60,770 bases of DNA, taken from Microbulbifer thermotolerans (lineage in GTDB: Bacteria; Pseudomonadota; Gammaproteobacteria; Pseudomonadales; Cellvibrionaceae). The stretch covers positions 1 through 60,770 of the forward strand of contig NZ_FOKT01000013.1 of assembly GCF_900112305.1 (NCBI RefSeq), read 5' to 3'. A program made the position numbers and the translations under genes. The notes beneath the pieces are model-generated. The model made no database searches, had not been told where the DNA came from, and was given only the letters and a program-made list of their open reading frames with translations. This document shows, one piece after another, positions 35,619 through 43,319 of this stretch (its first letter is position 1; the number at the start of each line of letters is the position of its first letter).

Positions 35619-37112
35619 TTATCCAACATTCGGTAAATACTGTTCGTGCTCTGGCAGACTATTTACCGTGCCGTCGATCAGAGTCCTCAGGCTCGCCATC
35701 AGATCTCCCAGTTGCTCATCCGACAAAGCATCCGCAACTGGGTGATAATCCTCCGGCACTATGCCCTGCCCGATCATTACCTGCTGCCAGGCCGCCTCGC
35801 TAAACAGATCGTCGTAATCGCGGAATACCTTGCCGGTTCTGCGGAAGAGCTCCACCTTCTCGCTCAATGTATCCGGCACCCCCATCGCCTCACAGTCGCG
35901 CCAGAAATCACTGTCCCGGCGCTGGTTGGCCTTGTAGTGCAGGATAATGAAATCGCGGATATGTTCGATTTCTACCCTGGACTGGCGGTTGAATTCGGCC
36001 ACCTCTTCCGCGCGGATGCCGCGATGAGGGAACATTTTCATCAGCCGGGTGGCGGCGGTTTGAATCAAATGGATACTGGTGGATTCCAGAGGCTCCAGGA
36101 AGCCACTGGACAGGCCGATACTGACTACATTCCTGCACCATTGCTCGCCCCTGCGGCCGGTGCGGAACGGGATAACCCTGGGTTCCGCCAGTGGCTCACC
36201 ATCCAGATTGCTCATCAACGCTTCCCGTGCCCGGTCATCACTCCAGTGCTTACTGGAATATACCAGGCCGTTGCCCGTGCGGTGTTGCAGCGGAATACGC
36301 CACTGCCAGCCAGCCTCGTGGGCAATGGAGCGCGTGTAGGGCACGATGGGTTTTGCTGATGCACTGGGTACCGCCATGGCCCTGTCGCAAGGCAGCCACT
36401 GGGACCACGCCTCGTAGCCGACGCCCAGGGTTTTCTCTATTAGCAGCGCGGCCATACCGGTGCAATCCACAAACAGATCGCCGTCAATCTCCAGGCCAGA
36501 CTCCAGTAGCAGGCCTTGGATAAAGCCGTTGTCCGACCGGACTCTCACCTCCTTGACCATACCTTCGATCCGTTTGACGCCCCGGCCCTCGCTATAGCGC
36601 CGCAGAAACTGGGCGTAGAGCCCCGCATCGAAGTGATAGGCGTAGGAGATACCGGGTAGATTGGTGCCTTGGATATGCGTCAGTGGAGCGAACTTATTGT
36701 TGATGGCCGCCTGGTAGTTCAACGAGTAATCCCAGAAGCTCGAAGTGTCGCCGCTCAGGCGACTGCGGTTCCAAATATGGTGAAAATCACAAAAGGCGAG
36801 ATTCTTGCCGATACTGCCAAAGGCGTGCATATAGCTGTCGCCACGCTGCAGCCAGTTCTCAAACTGAATTCCCAGTTTTATAGTGCCTTTTGTGGCAGTT
36901 AGAAATTCCCGCTCATCAATCCCCAATGCACGGTTGAAATGGATTATCGGTGGGATGGTAGCTTCACCTACCCCTACAGTTCCGATGCGGTCCGATTCCA
37001 CCAGAGTGATATCGATGACTTTTCCCAGCACCTTGGCTGCCAGGGCTGCAGTCATCCAGCCGGCGGTGCCGCCGCCCAGTATGACCAGTTTTTTTATATT
37101 TCCATCACTCAC
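35619..37112 (-). CDS. Tryptophan-halogenase-like flavoprotein of the TonB-receptor-associated type
   Basis: 497 residues from GTG 37112 (VSDGNIKKLVILGGG); the open frame reaches 37160 but the usual family N-terminus fits this start. It has the FAD-binding GGGTAGW motif (13-19), the GVGEATIPP stretch (47-55), a lysine at position 79 (TIKLGIQFENW) that equals the catalytic Lys79 of PrnA, the WxWxIP motif (Trp269, Trp271) and a glutamate in EPLESTSIHLI (343). It therefore keeps the known halogenase signatures. In Caulobacter, Xanthomonas and Cellvibrio such genes are often found beside TonB receptors of sugar loci, where their role is unknown. It is downstream of the TonB receptor with an intrinsic terminator between, so readthrough or its own promoter would be needed. 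Confidence 0.85.
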   Translation of the reverse strand: MSDGNIKKLVILGGGTAGWMTAALAAKVLGKVIDITLVESDRIGTVGVGEATIPPIIHFNRALGIDEREFLTATKGTIKLGIQFENWLQRGDSYMHAFGSIGKNLAFCDFHHIWNRSRLSGDTSSFWDYSLNYQAAINNKFAPLTHIQGTNLPGISYAYHFDAGLYAQFLRRYSEGRGVKRIEGMVKEVRVRSDNGFIQGLLLESGLEIDGDLFVDCTGMAALLIEKTLGVGYEAWSQWLPCDRAMAVPSASAKPIVPYTRSIAHEAGWQWRIPLQHRTGNGLVYSSKHWSDDRAREALMSNLDGEPLAEPRVIPFRTGRRGEQWCRNVVSIGLSSGFLEPLESTSIHLIQTAATRLMKMFPHRGIRAEEVAEFNRQSRVEIEHIRDFIILHYKANQRRDSDFWRDCEAMGVPDTLSEKVELFRRTGKVFRDYDDLFSEAAWQQVMIGQGIVPEDYHPVADALSDEQLGDLMASLRTLIDGTVNSLPEHEQYLPNVG

Positions 37113-37144
37113 TTGAAACACCCGTTCGTGAAGCGAAAAATAAA

Positions 37145-37177
37145 AAGGCCCTTGCAACACGGGATTGCAAGGGCCTT
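37145..37177 (-). terminator. Intrinsic terminator between the TonB receptor and halogenase-like genes
   Basis: AAGGCCCTTGCAA (37145-37157) pairs perfectly with TTGCAAGGGCCTT (37165-37177). On the minus strand it is followed by TTTTTATTTTT. It stands 27 bases after the receptor stop codon and 32 bases before the halogenase start. Confidence 0.85.
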
Positions 37178-37203
37178 CAACCTGTGAGACTAACTACCGG
37201 AAA

Positions 37204-40056
37204 TCAGAACTCGTAACTGAAACCCAACAGATAAGTCTTGCCGTAGCTCTGATAGTCACGAACCTGTAGCTCATTGTCGCCACTCAGGGTAGTGAACGGC
37301 TCATCGGTCAGGTTAATGCCCTGCAGGAATACGGACAGGCCCTCGAGACCGCCAATACCGGATTCGGCAAAGTCGTAGCCAAGCTGTGCATCCCAGATGG
37401 TTTCCCCCAATACTTCAACCTGTTTTGGTTCGAAAGCGATATCGTAAACCTCTCCTTTGAAGTCGGAGCGCTTGCGCATACTGGCCCGCGCTGAGAAACC
37501 GTACTTCTCATAGTAAAAGGTAAAAGTCTGGATTTTGTCGGACAAGCCCGGCAGCTCATAATCGTTGCCATATTGGTCTTCGATATCTGAGCTTACGCCA
37601 GTATGGCTGGCCAGCATGCCGAATCCGTCCAGGTATTCGCTGAACACGTTTAACGGCAGGGCGACAGAGACTTCGTAACCCTGCAAAGTACCGCCACCAC
37701 CATTGACCTTGCTGCTGCGAGTCGCAGTGGTATTCACTCCGTCCGGTAGTTGCACGGCACTTAGGTCCATAATTTCGGAGAGATCCACCTCGTAAATATC
37801 GTCGAAGTGCCAGTTGTCCAGGTCTTTCCAGAACAAGGCGATAGAGAAGTAGCCTTCATCGCTGAAGTAGTTCTCATAGGACAAATCCAGGCCCACTGCT
37901 TCCTTCGGCTCCAGGTAGGGATTACCTCCACTGATGCTGAAGTTATTGCCATTTGCGTCCTGTACTGCCAGGTAGTCGTAGCTCACGGAAGAATTCATCT
38001 CATCCATGCGCGCACGGGATATGGTCTTGGCCGCTCCAAAGCGCAGCGTCTGCTGCTCATCGAGCGCCAAGGCCAAGTTCAGACTCGGCAACAGATGTCC
38101 ATAGTCGTGCTGGATATTGGACGGCACGGCAACCACCGCTCCGTCTTCAAGCTTCCCGGCGTAACCTTTAGACTCCACTTCGGTATGAACATAGCGCAGC
38201 CCCGCGCTACCAGTCAGCACCAAGCCGGCAACTTCGGTCTCGAAACCCGCTTCAACAAAGGCGGCGGTAACCTGCTCACCCACAGAGTAAGACTTGGTCA
38301 GGTGCGAGAGATCGGCCAGGGACGCATCGGTCAGCTCATAGTAACCATCCGCCAGCAGGGCTTTGGAATCATAGGCGATCATTTCATCCATGCCGATAAA
38401 GTCCAGCGATACACTGCCCAGGCGATACGCCTCCGGCACTACGAGAGTATCCGGGAAAGCAGCCAGGGTTACGTAGTAACCGTGAGACTGTTTGTCTTTC
38501 TGCCGATCGCGGTAGGAAATACCATAGCTGATTTCGTTGACAATACCGGCATTGACCATCTGGGTCGCAGCCAACTTCAGAGAGGTCAGCTCATCATCAA
38601 TTTCCGGCGCATTGAGAAAACCGTCCTGCGCAGTATTTATCAGTGCATCATCAGTAACGTACTTGTTGTTGAGAGTTTCATTCCAGCCCCAGGTAAGCGG
38701 GCCGCCCAATTGGATCAGGTCCCAATCACTGTAATCCAATCCGTGAGTAAAGATAGCACCGGCATTACCAGAATTAAGGGTGTAACTTAGAGTATCGGCC
38801 ACTCCCCCATTATCACCTCGACCGGTACCTGAGTAGCTCTCAAAGCTCCAGATCTGACGTTCTACCTTGGAGTGGCTGATATCAAACCCCAACTGCAGAT
38901 CATCACTGAAATCGTATTCGACGTTAAACCCGAATGATTGCAGTTCGGCATCGCGATTCTCCACATCGTTTCGAACCACGACGCGCTGACCTTCGGTAAT
39001 ACCGCTGGTATAAAAGCCATTAGTCGCATCCCCGATAGGCTCGAAGACACCCTGCCCCCCAGCGAACGGGATTTCAATACCGCGCAGGATTTTCTTATCG
39101 GAGTAGTCCACATACAGGCTGTCGAAAGTCATATGCAGTTTGTCTGTGGGCCGGGCCTCGAGCACCAACATGGCGCTGTCCCGATCAAGAACAGACGAAC
39201 GCACATAAGGCTTGGCCCCACTGAGCATGCTGGTCTCCGTAGAGTCCCATGGGGTTCCATCTGAATTTCGATTATTCTCGTCACCCGGCCAGCTCTTGTA
39301 AACACCCTGGTCAGTCACAAAAATCTCGGGATATCCCCAGGCATTCCAGCGCTCTTCCTGGTTCGGCGAGCTCATGGTGTTAAAGGCGAAGGCCACACCG
39401 ATAGTGTCATCGGCAAATTGATCGATATAGGAGAAAGTGGTGCGGTAGCCGGAATCCTCACCGTCGGGATTCAGCTTATCGAAGCTGGTCATCTCGTACT
39501 GACCGCTGACCTTGACTAGCCGCTCGCCGCGCTCGAGGGGCTTAACGGTCTGCATATCGATCACACCCGCGATGCCCTCGGCTTCGAGGTCCGCTGTCGG
39601 CGTTTTGTATACGGTAACGCCGCTCATAATCTCGGACGGGTACAGATCGAACTCAACGCCGCGGTTATCGCCGATGGACACCTGCTCGCGGCCGTTGAAT
39701 GTGGTTGCGCTCTCGTTCTCACCAAAACCGCGGATAGTCACACGGCTGGCGCGGCCGTCCAGGCGCTGGGAGGCCAGGCCCGGCAGGCGGGAAATGGATT
39801 CTGCAATGGAGGAGTCGGGCAGCTTGCCGATATCTTCGGCGGATATGGCTTCAACGACCGCCTTGGCATCGCGCTTGGTGTCGATGGCATCCATCACACT
39901 CTTGCGGAAGCCGGTGACCGTTATCTCTTCCAGCTCCTGTGGCTCCGCGCCCTCTTGTGCATGCACGCCCAATGAAGCGGTCACAGTCGCCGCCACGGCA
40001 GCAGACAGCAGTGTCGGCCGGAAGCCCCCTTTACCTTTATTGGATAGACTCATCAT
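37204..40056 (-). CDS. TonB-dependent outer-membrane receptor for maltodextrins (MalA-like)
   Basis: 950 residues. The signal peptide ends near GVHAQ (about residue 34), then a TonB box-like segment (EEITVTGFRKSV, 43-54), a plug domain (IGKLPDSSIAESISRLPGL, and IRGFGENESATTFNG) and a 22-strand barrel ending in the aromatic residue of FSYEF. This plug start (KRDAKAVVEAISAEDIGKLPD) is that of the proteobacterial sugar-receptor subgroup including Caulobacter MalA. No SusD gene is adjacent, as usual in Gammaproteobacteria. A MalT-like box lies 62 bases before the start codon. Start ATG 40056 follows GGGAGAAG; a second ATG follows it directly. The substrate is inferred from the neighbours. Confidence 0.87.
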   Translation of the reverse strand: MMSLSNKGKGGFRPTLLSAAVAATVTASLGVHAQEGAEPQELEEITVTGFRKSVMDAIDTKRDAKAVVEAISAEDIGKLPDSSIAESISRLPGLASQRLDGRASRVTIRGFGENESATTFNGREQVSIGDNRGVEFDLYPSEIMSGVTVYKTPTADLEAEGIAGVIDMQTVKPLERGERLVKVSGQYEMTSFDKLNPDGEDSGYRTTFSYIDQFADDTIGVAFAFNTMSSPNQEERWNAWGYPEIFVTDQGVYKSWPGDENNRNSDGTPWDSTETSMLSGAKPYVRSSVLDRDSAMLVLEARPTDKLHMTFDSLYVDYSDKKILRGIEIPFAGGQGVFEPIGDATNGFYTSGITEGQRVVVRNDVENRDAELQSFGFNVEYDFSDDLQLGFDISHSKVERQIWSFESYSGTGRGDNGGVADTLSYTLNSGNAGAIFTHGLDYSDWDLIQLGGPLTWGWNETLNNKYVTDDALINTAQDGFLNAPEIDDELTSLKLAATQMVNAGIVNEISYGISYRDRQKDKQSHGYYVTLAAFPDTLVVPEAYRLGSVSLDFIGMDEMIAYDSKALLADGYYELTDASLADLSHLTKSYSVGEQVTAAFVEAGFETEVAGLVLTGSAGLRYVHTEVESKGYAGKLEDGAVVAVPSNIQHDYGHLLPSLNLALALDEQQTLRFGAAKTISRARMDEMNSSVSYDYLAVQDANGNNFSISGGNPYLEPKEAVGLDLSYENYFSDEGYFSIALFWKDLDNWHFDDIYEVDLSEIMDLSAVQLPDGVNTTATRSSKVNGGGGTLQGYEVSVALPLNVFSEYLDGFGMLASHTGVSSDIEDQYGNDYELPGLSDKIQTFTFYYEKYGFSARASMRKRSDFKGEVYDIAFEPKQVEVLGETIWDAQLGYDFAESGIGGLEGLSVFLQGINLTDEPFTTLSGDNELQVRDYQSYGKTYLLGFSYEF

Positions 40057-40118
40057 CTTCTCCCAGGATTTATCGTTATGGTGAGGCCTTGCATCCTAGG
40101 CCTGCCAAATATCCGTAA

Positions 40119-40143
40119 CATCCTCCCCCGAGGGGGGAGGAGG
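40119..40143. promoter_or_regulatory. Inverted pair of MalT-box-like sites before the TonB receptor gene
   Basis: Minus strand 40128-40119 reads GGGGAGGATG (9 of 10) and points to the receptor gene 62 bases away. Plus strand 40134-40143 reads GGGGAGGAGG (exact). The pair forms a palindrome, as at 16643-16669. No plus-strand gene follows, so the second half may serve cooperative binding. Confidence 0.6.
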
Positions 40144-40228
40144 CGGGAGAATCCATGGCGCCCTTTGTCCAGGCGCCTTACCACAGCCTAACCCATTGAT
40201 TTATTTAGCTTTTACCAATCAACCAGAA

Positions 40229-41191
40229 TCAATCTTCCAGATGTGCTGCGGCCCCGATCAAGGCTTGATAGCCGGCATTTAGGGCGTAGACGGGCACAGT
40301 CTCCATCCAGCGCTCCACCCTGCCCTTGCTGAGGAAACGTTGCTCGAACTGACTCTCAGGCAGCAACTCAGCGATGCGTGGCAGTATACCACCGCCGAGG
40401 AATACGCCGCCGCGGGCCCCCAGATAAAGGGCCGCATCACCCGCCGCACTGCCGAGAAAGTTGAGGAAGTCCAGCAGCGTTTCCCGACACAGGGGGTCCG
40501 AGCCCTCCAGGCCGCGCGCACTGATGTCCGGCGGCGTCAGCTCTTCTGCCTTGCGGCCATGCAGATCACAAACAGCGCGATAGAGATGAACCAGGCCACT
40601 GCCGGACAGCACCCACTCATTGAACACTGGCTGCTGCTGTTTCATAAGCTGCTGCAGCAATTGCAGCTCGCGCTCCGTCGACACCCCCAGATTCGCGTGG
40701 CCACCTTCACCAGCCAACACGTGATAGTGACCGTTATCAACGCCCAATCCGGCCACCCCCAGACCGGTACCGGGGCCCAGTACCACCATGGCGGCGCCGG
40801 GCACCCGCGGCTTGTCACGCAGTACCCGGTAGTCTTCCCCTGTCAGCCGAGGCAGGGACAGTGCCAGAGCGGCGAAGTCATTGATCAGCTCCAAGCGCGG
40901 GAAACCGAACTCCTCTTGCAGGGACTCAGTGGTAATGGTCCAACCCAGGTTGGTCATATAGACACGGCTGCCCTGCCCATCCTGCTCCAGCGGCCCGGCC
41001 GCGGCGATACATACCTGCTGCGGGTGTGGCTGTTCCAGCCCATCCAGCCAGTGGCGCAGCGCCGCGTTGAAGCCGTCAAAGCGCCTGCAGTCAACCACAC
41101 TCAGTGATTCCAGCTGATAACCGCCAGCTACGGGCTTGGCAATAGCAAAGCGGGCATTGGTGCCGCCGATATCCGCTACGATGCTTGTCAT
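40229..41191 (-). CDS. glk: Glucokinase
   Basis: 320 residues, the standard length for the proteobacterial Glk family. It has the phosphate-binding motif ADIGGTNARFA (6-16), the sugar-binding LINDFAALALSL region, LGPGTGLGVA as second phosphate loop and GEGGHANLG with the Glu/His pair used in glucose contact. It phosphorylates glucose from maltodextrin and laminarin breakdown in the cytoplasm. It sits between the TonB receptor gene and the Na+/glucose symporter gene, all minus strand; the intrinsic terminator at 41333-41361 separates it from the symporter. Confidence 0.9.
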   Translation of the reverse strand: MTSIVADIGGTNARFAIAKPVAGGYQLESLSVVDCRRFDGFNAALRHWLDGLEQPHPQQVCIAAAGPLEQDGQGSRVYMTNLGWTITTESLQEEFGFPRLELINDFAALALSLPRLTGEDYRVLRDKPRVPGAAMVVLGPGTGLGVAGLGVDNGHYHVLAGEGGHANLGVSTERELQLLQQLMKQQQPVFNEWVLSGSGLVHLYRAVCDLHGRKAEELTPPDISARGLEGSDPLCRETLLDFLNFLGSAAGDAALYLGARGGVFLGGGILPRIAELLPESQFEQRFLSKGRVERWMETVPVYALNAGYQALIGAAAHLED

Positions 41192-41332
41192 CTTTATCCT
41201 TAATCCCTACCGCAGAAAAAAATGGCGGTATAAGGTACGGCGTCGCGCAAAATAAAACCAGTCCCATCGCGGTCATAGCCCCTTCCCCGAAACGGCACGG
41301 TCTTACCGCAATGCGCTCCGGGGGGGACAGAC

Positions 41333-41361
41333 ACAAAAAAAAGCCGGCACTGTGGCCGGCT
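41333..41361 (-). terminator. Intrinsic terminator after the Na+/glucose symporter gene
   Basis: On the minus strand AGCCGGC, a six-base loop and GCCGGCT are followed by eight T residues. It lies 20 bases after the symporter stop codon. Confidence 0.88.
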
Positions 41362-41380
41362 GAACAGAGGGGGTACCCGG

Positions 41381-42970
41381 TTACCACCAGGTGGCATAAA
41401 GCGCTGCCAGCACTAGAGAAACCCCCAGTGCGGCCAAATTGAAGCTCTGACTGGTGGAAAAGTCGATTTCACGCAGAGCCAGGGCACCATCTGCAGTAGT
41501 TGTCGCCGCCTGGGCTCGCCCCTGGAGCAGGGACACGCCCACCGCCAGAGCAGTACAGACCAGGAATACCAGCCCCACCCGGTCGATAAACGGCAGCGCT
41601 GGCCACCACAGTTTCAGCGCCAGTGACAATAGCGCCGAGGCGATAGCGGCCACCAATGCCGAATTTGCCGTGGCGCGGGGCCAGAAGACGCCGAGCACAA
41701 AGAGCACTACGATTCCCGGGGTAAAGAAGCCGGTGAACTCCTGGATATACTGGAACGCCTGCTCAAACTGACCGAGCAACGGCTGAGCACAGAGCATAGC
41801 CAGCAGCAGGGAGGTCATGCTCGCGGCCCGACCCACAGTCACATAGTGGCGCTCGCTCTGACCCGGCTTGTAACGGGAGTAAATATCCATCGTAAAGATG
41901 GTGGCAATGCTGTTGGTCATCGACGCCAGGGATGAGACGATGGCCGCAACCAGGGCAGCGAACACCAGTCCTTTGAAGCCCACTGGCATCAGGTTCATCA
42001 GCTCCGGATAAGCCTGATCCGGGCGCGATAGACCGGGGAGCAGCACCGCCGCGGCAATACCGGGCAGAACAACGATAATCGGCATGAGCAACTTCAGATA
42101 AGCGGCGAAGGCAATGCCCTTTTGGCCCTCCTCCACACTCTTGGCCGCCAGGGCGCGTTGCACTATGTACTGATTGAACCCCCAGTAGCTGAAGTTCATC
42201 ACCCACATACCACCGACCAATACCGACAGCCCCGGCAGACTCGCATAGTGGGGGTTGTCCTTCGACAAAATCATGTCGAACTTTTCCGGTGCCTGACGTG
42301 TCAACTCGATAAAGCCGGCAACGGGTCCACGCCCTCCGGCAATCAGATCCAGCGCCAGCCAAGACAGCAACAGGCCGCCAAACACCAGCAGTACCACTTG
42401 GATAATATCTGTCAGCGCCACCGCCTTGAGGCCGCCATAGAGGGAGTAGGCAGCGGAAAACAAACCGAGGAATAGCAGGCCGAACAGCAACTCGACACCA
42501 GCTATTGCATTAATGGCCAAAGCACCTAACCACAACACCGCTGTCAGGTTTACGAAGGTATAAACCCCCAGCCAGAAGATAGCCAGTACTACCTTTACCC
42601 GATGATCATAACGCTGTTCGAGAAACTGCGGCATGGTGTAGATTTTCTTGCGCACGAATACCGGCAGAAAATATTTTCCGACCAGAATAAGCGTGATCGC
42701 CGCCATCCACTCATAGGACGCAATTGCCAGTCCTATCGCGTAGCCGGAACCAGACATGCCGATAATCTGTTCGGCGGAGATATTAGCCGCAATCAACGAT
42801 GCACCCACCGCCCACCAGGGTAAGCCTTTGCCCGCCAGAAAATAATCCTGGGTATTTTTCTGGTGGCCGGACTTTTCCCTGGAGACCAGGTAGCCAATAG
42901 TAACCAGAGCGGCTACATAGACGGCGAAAATTACGATATCTATTGGTGCTAACTGCATTTCTCTCACCAT
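41381..42970 (-). CDS. Sodium/glucose symporter (SSS family, SglT-like)
   Basis: 529 residues with about 14 membrane helices. Family features: DYFLAGKGLPWWAVGASLIAANISAEQIIGMSG near the N-terminus with the GASLIA..N.S Na+ site region, MPQFLEQRY, SLYGGLKAVALTDIIQ and GFNQYIVQRALAAKS, which match bacterial SGLT relatives such as the Vibrio transporter. It would take up glucose released in the periplasm. An alternative ATG at 42958 (MQLAPIDIVIF) matches the usual N-terminus and may be the real start. The 42971-43090 leader holds no other recognisable signal, and MITE copy B follows upstream. Confidence 0.86.
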   Translation of the reverse strand: MVREMQLAPIDIVIFAVYVAALVTIGYLVSREKSGHQKNTQDYFLAGKGLPWWAVGASLIAANISAEQIIGMSGSGYAIGLAIASYEWMAAITLILVGKYFLPVFVRKKIYTMPQFLEQRYDHRVKVVLAIFWLGVYTFVNLTAVLWLGALAINAIAGVELLFGLLFLGLFSAAYSLYGGLKAVALTDIIQVVLLVFGGLLLSWLALDLIAGGRGPVAGFIELTRQAPEKFDMILSKDNPHYASLPGLSVLVGGMWVMNFSYWGFNQYIVQRALAAKSVEEGQKGIAFAAYLKLLMPIIVVLPGIAAAVLLPGLSRPDQAYPELMNLMPVGFKGLVFAALVAAIVSSLASMTNSIATIFTMDIYSRYKPGQSERHYVTVGRAASMTSLLLAMLCAQPLLGQFEQAFQYIQEFTGFFTPGIVVLFVLGVFWPRATANSALVAAIASALLSLALKLWWPALPFIDRVGLVFLVCTALAVGVSLLQGRAQAATTTADGALALREIDFSTSQSFNLAALGVSLVLAALYATWW

Positions 42971-43090
42971 ATTTTTTATTTTCTGGTTGGCTTTGGTTCA
43001 TTGCCTCAGCCATATTGTGATGCGACAAATTATTGGAAATACATTCCTACAACCTGTCTCTGTCGCGAGCGACAGAAGGGCAAATCGAGC

Positions 43091-43312
43091 TTAGGGAACC
43101 TCTGATTAATTCGAGTGGATACTACGGTGGGTTCCGGGGCGCTCAGGCAACAGGATGGATATTTCGAAAACGCAACAAGCACTTCCCTGTAGCTCCGACG
43201 GATACACCCCTGTATCCGACGGTTTCGAAATATCCGTCCTATCACCTGAGCTTCACATCCGCCCCGAAGCGCCTCCGCCACCAGAAAGTGACTTAATCAG
43301 AGGTTCCTTTAA
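43091..43312. repeat. MITE-like palindromic repeat, copy B (about 222 bp)
   Basis: Both termini are intact: TTAGGGAACCTCTGATTAAT on the left and ACTTAATCAGAGGTTCCTTT on the right. The interior shows GGATATTTCGAAA and its mirror TTTCGAAATATCC. It is inserted 8 bases after the end of the GH81 gene. Copy C is nearly the same sequence in the opposite orientation. Confidence 0.85.
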
Positions 43313-43319
43313 TAGTTTT

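Noticed and set aside
41310..41330. G-run (CCGGGGGGGACAG) as another MalT box before glk
   Set aside because: It reads GGGGACAG, lacks the GGA(G/T)GA core, and is about 130 bases from the glk start pointing the wrong way.
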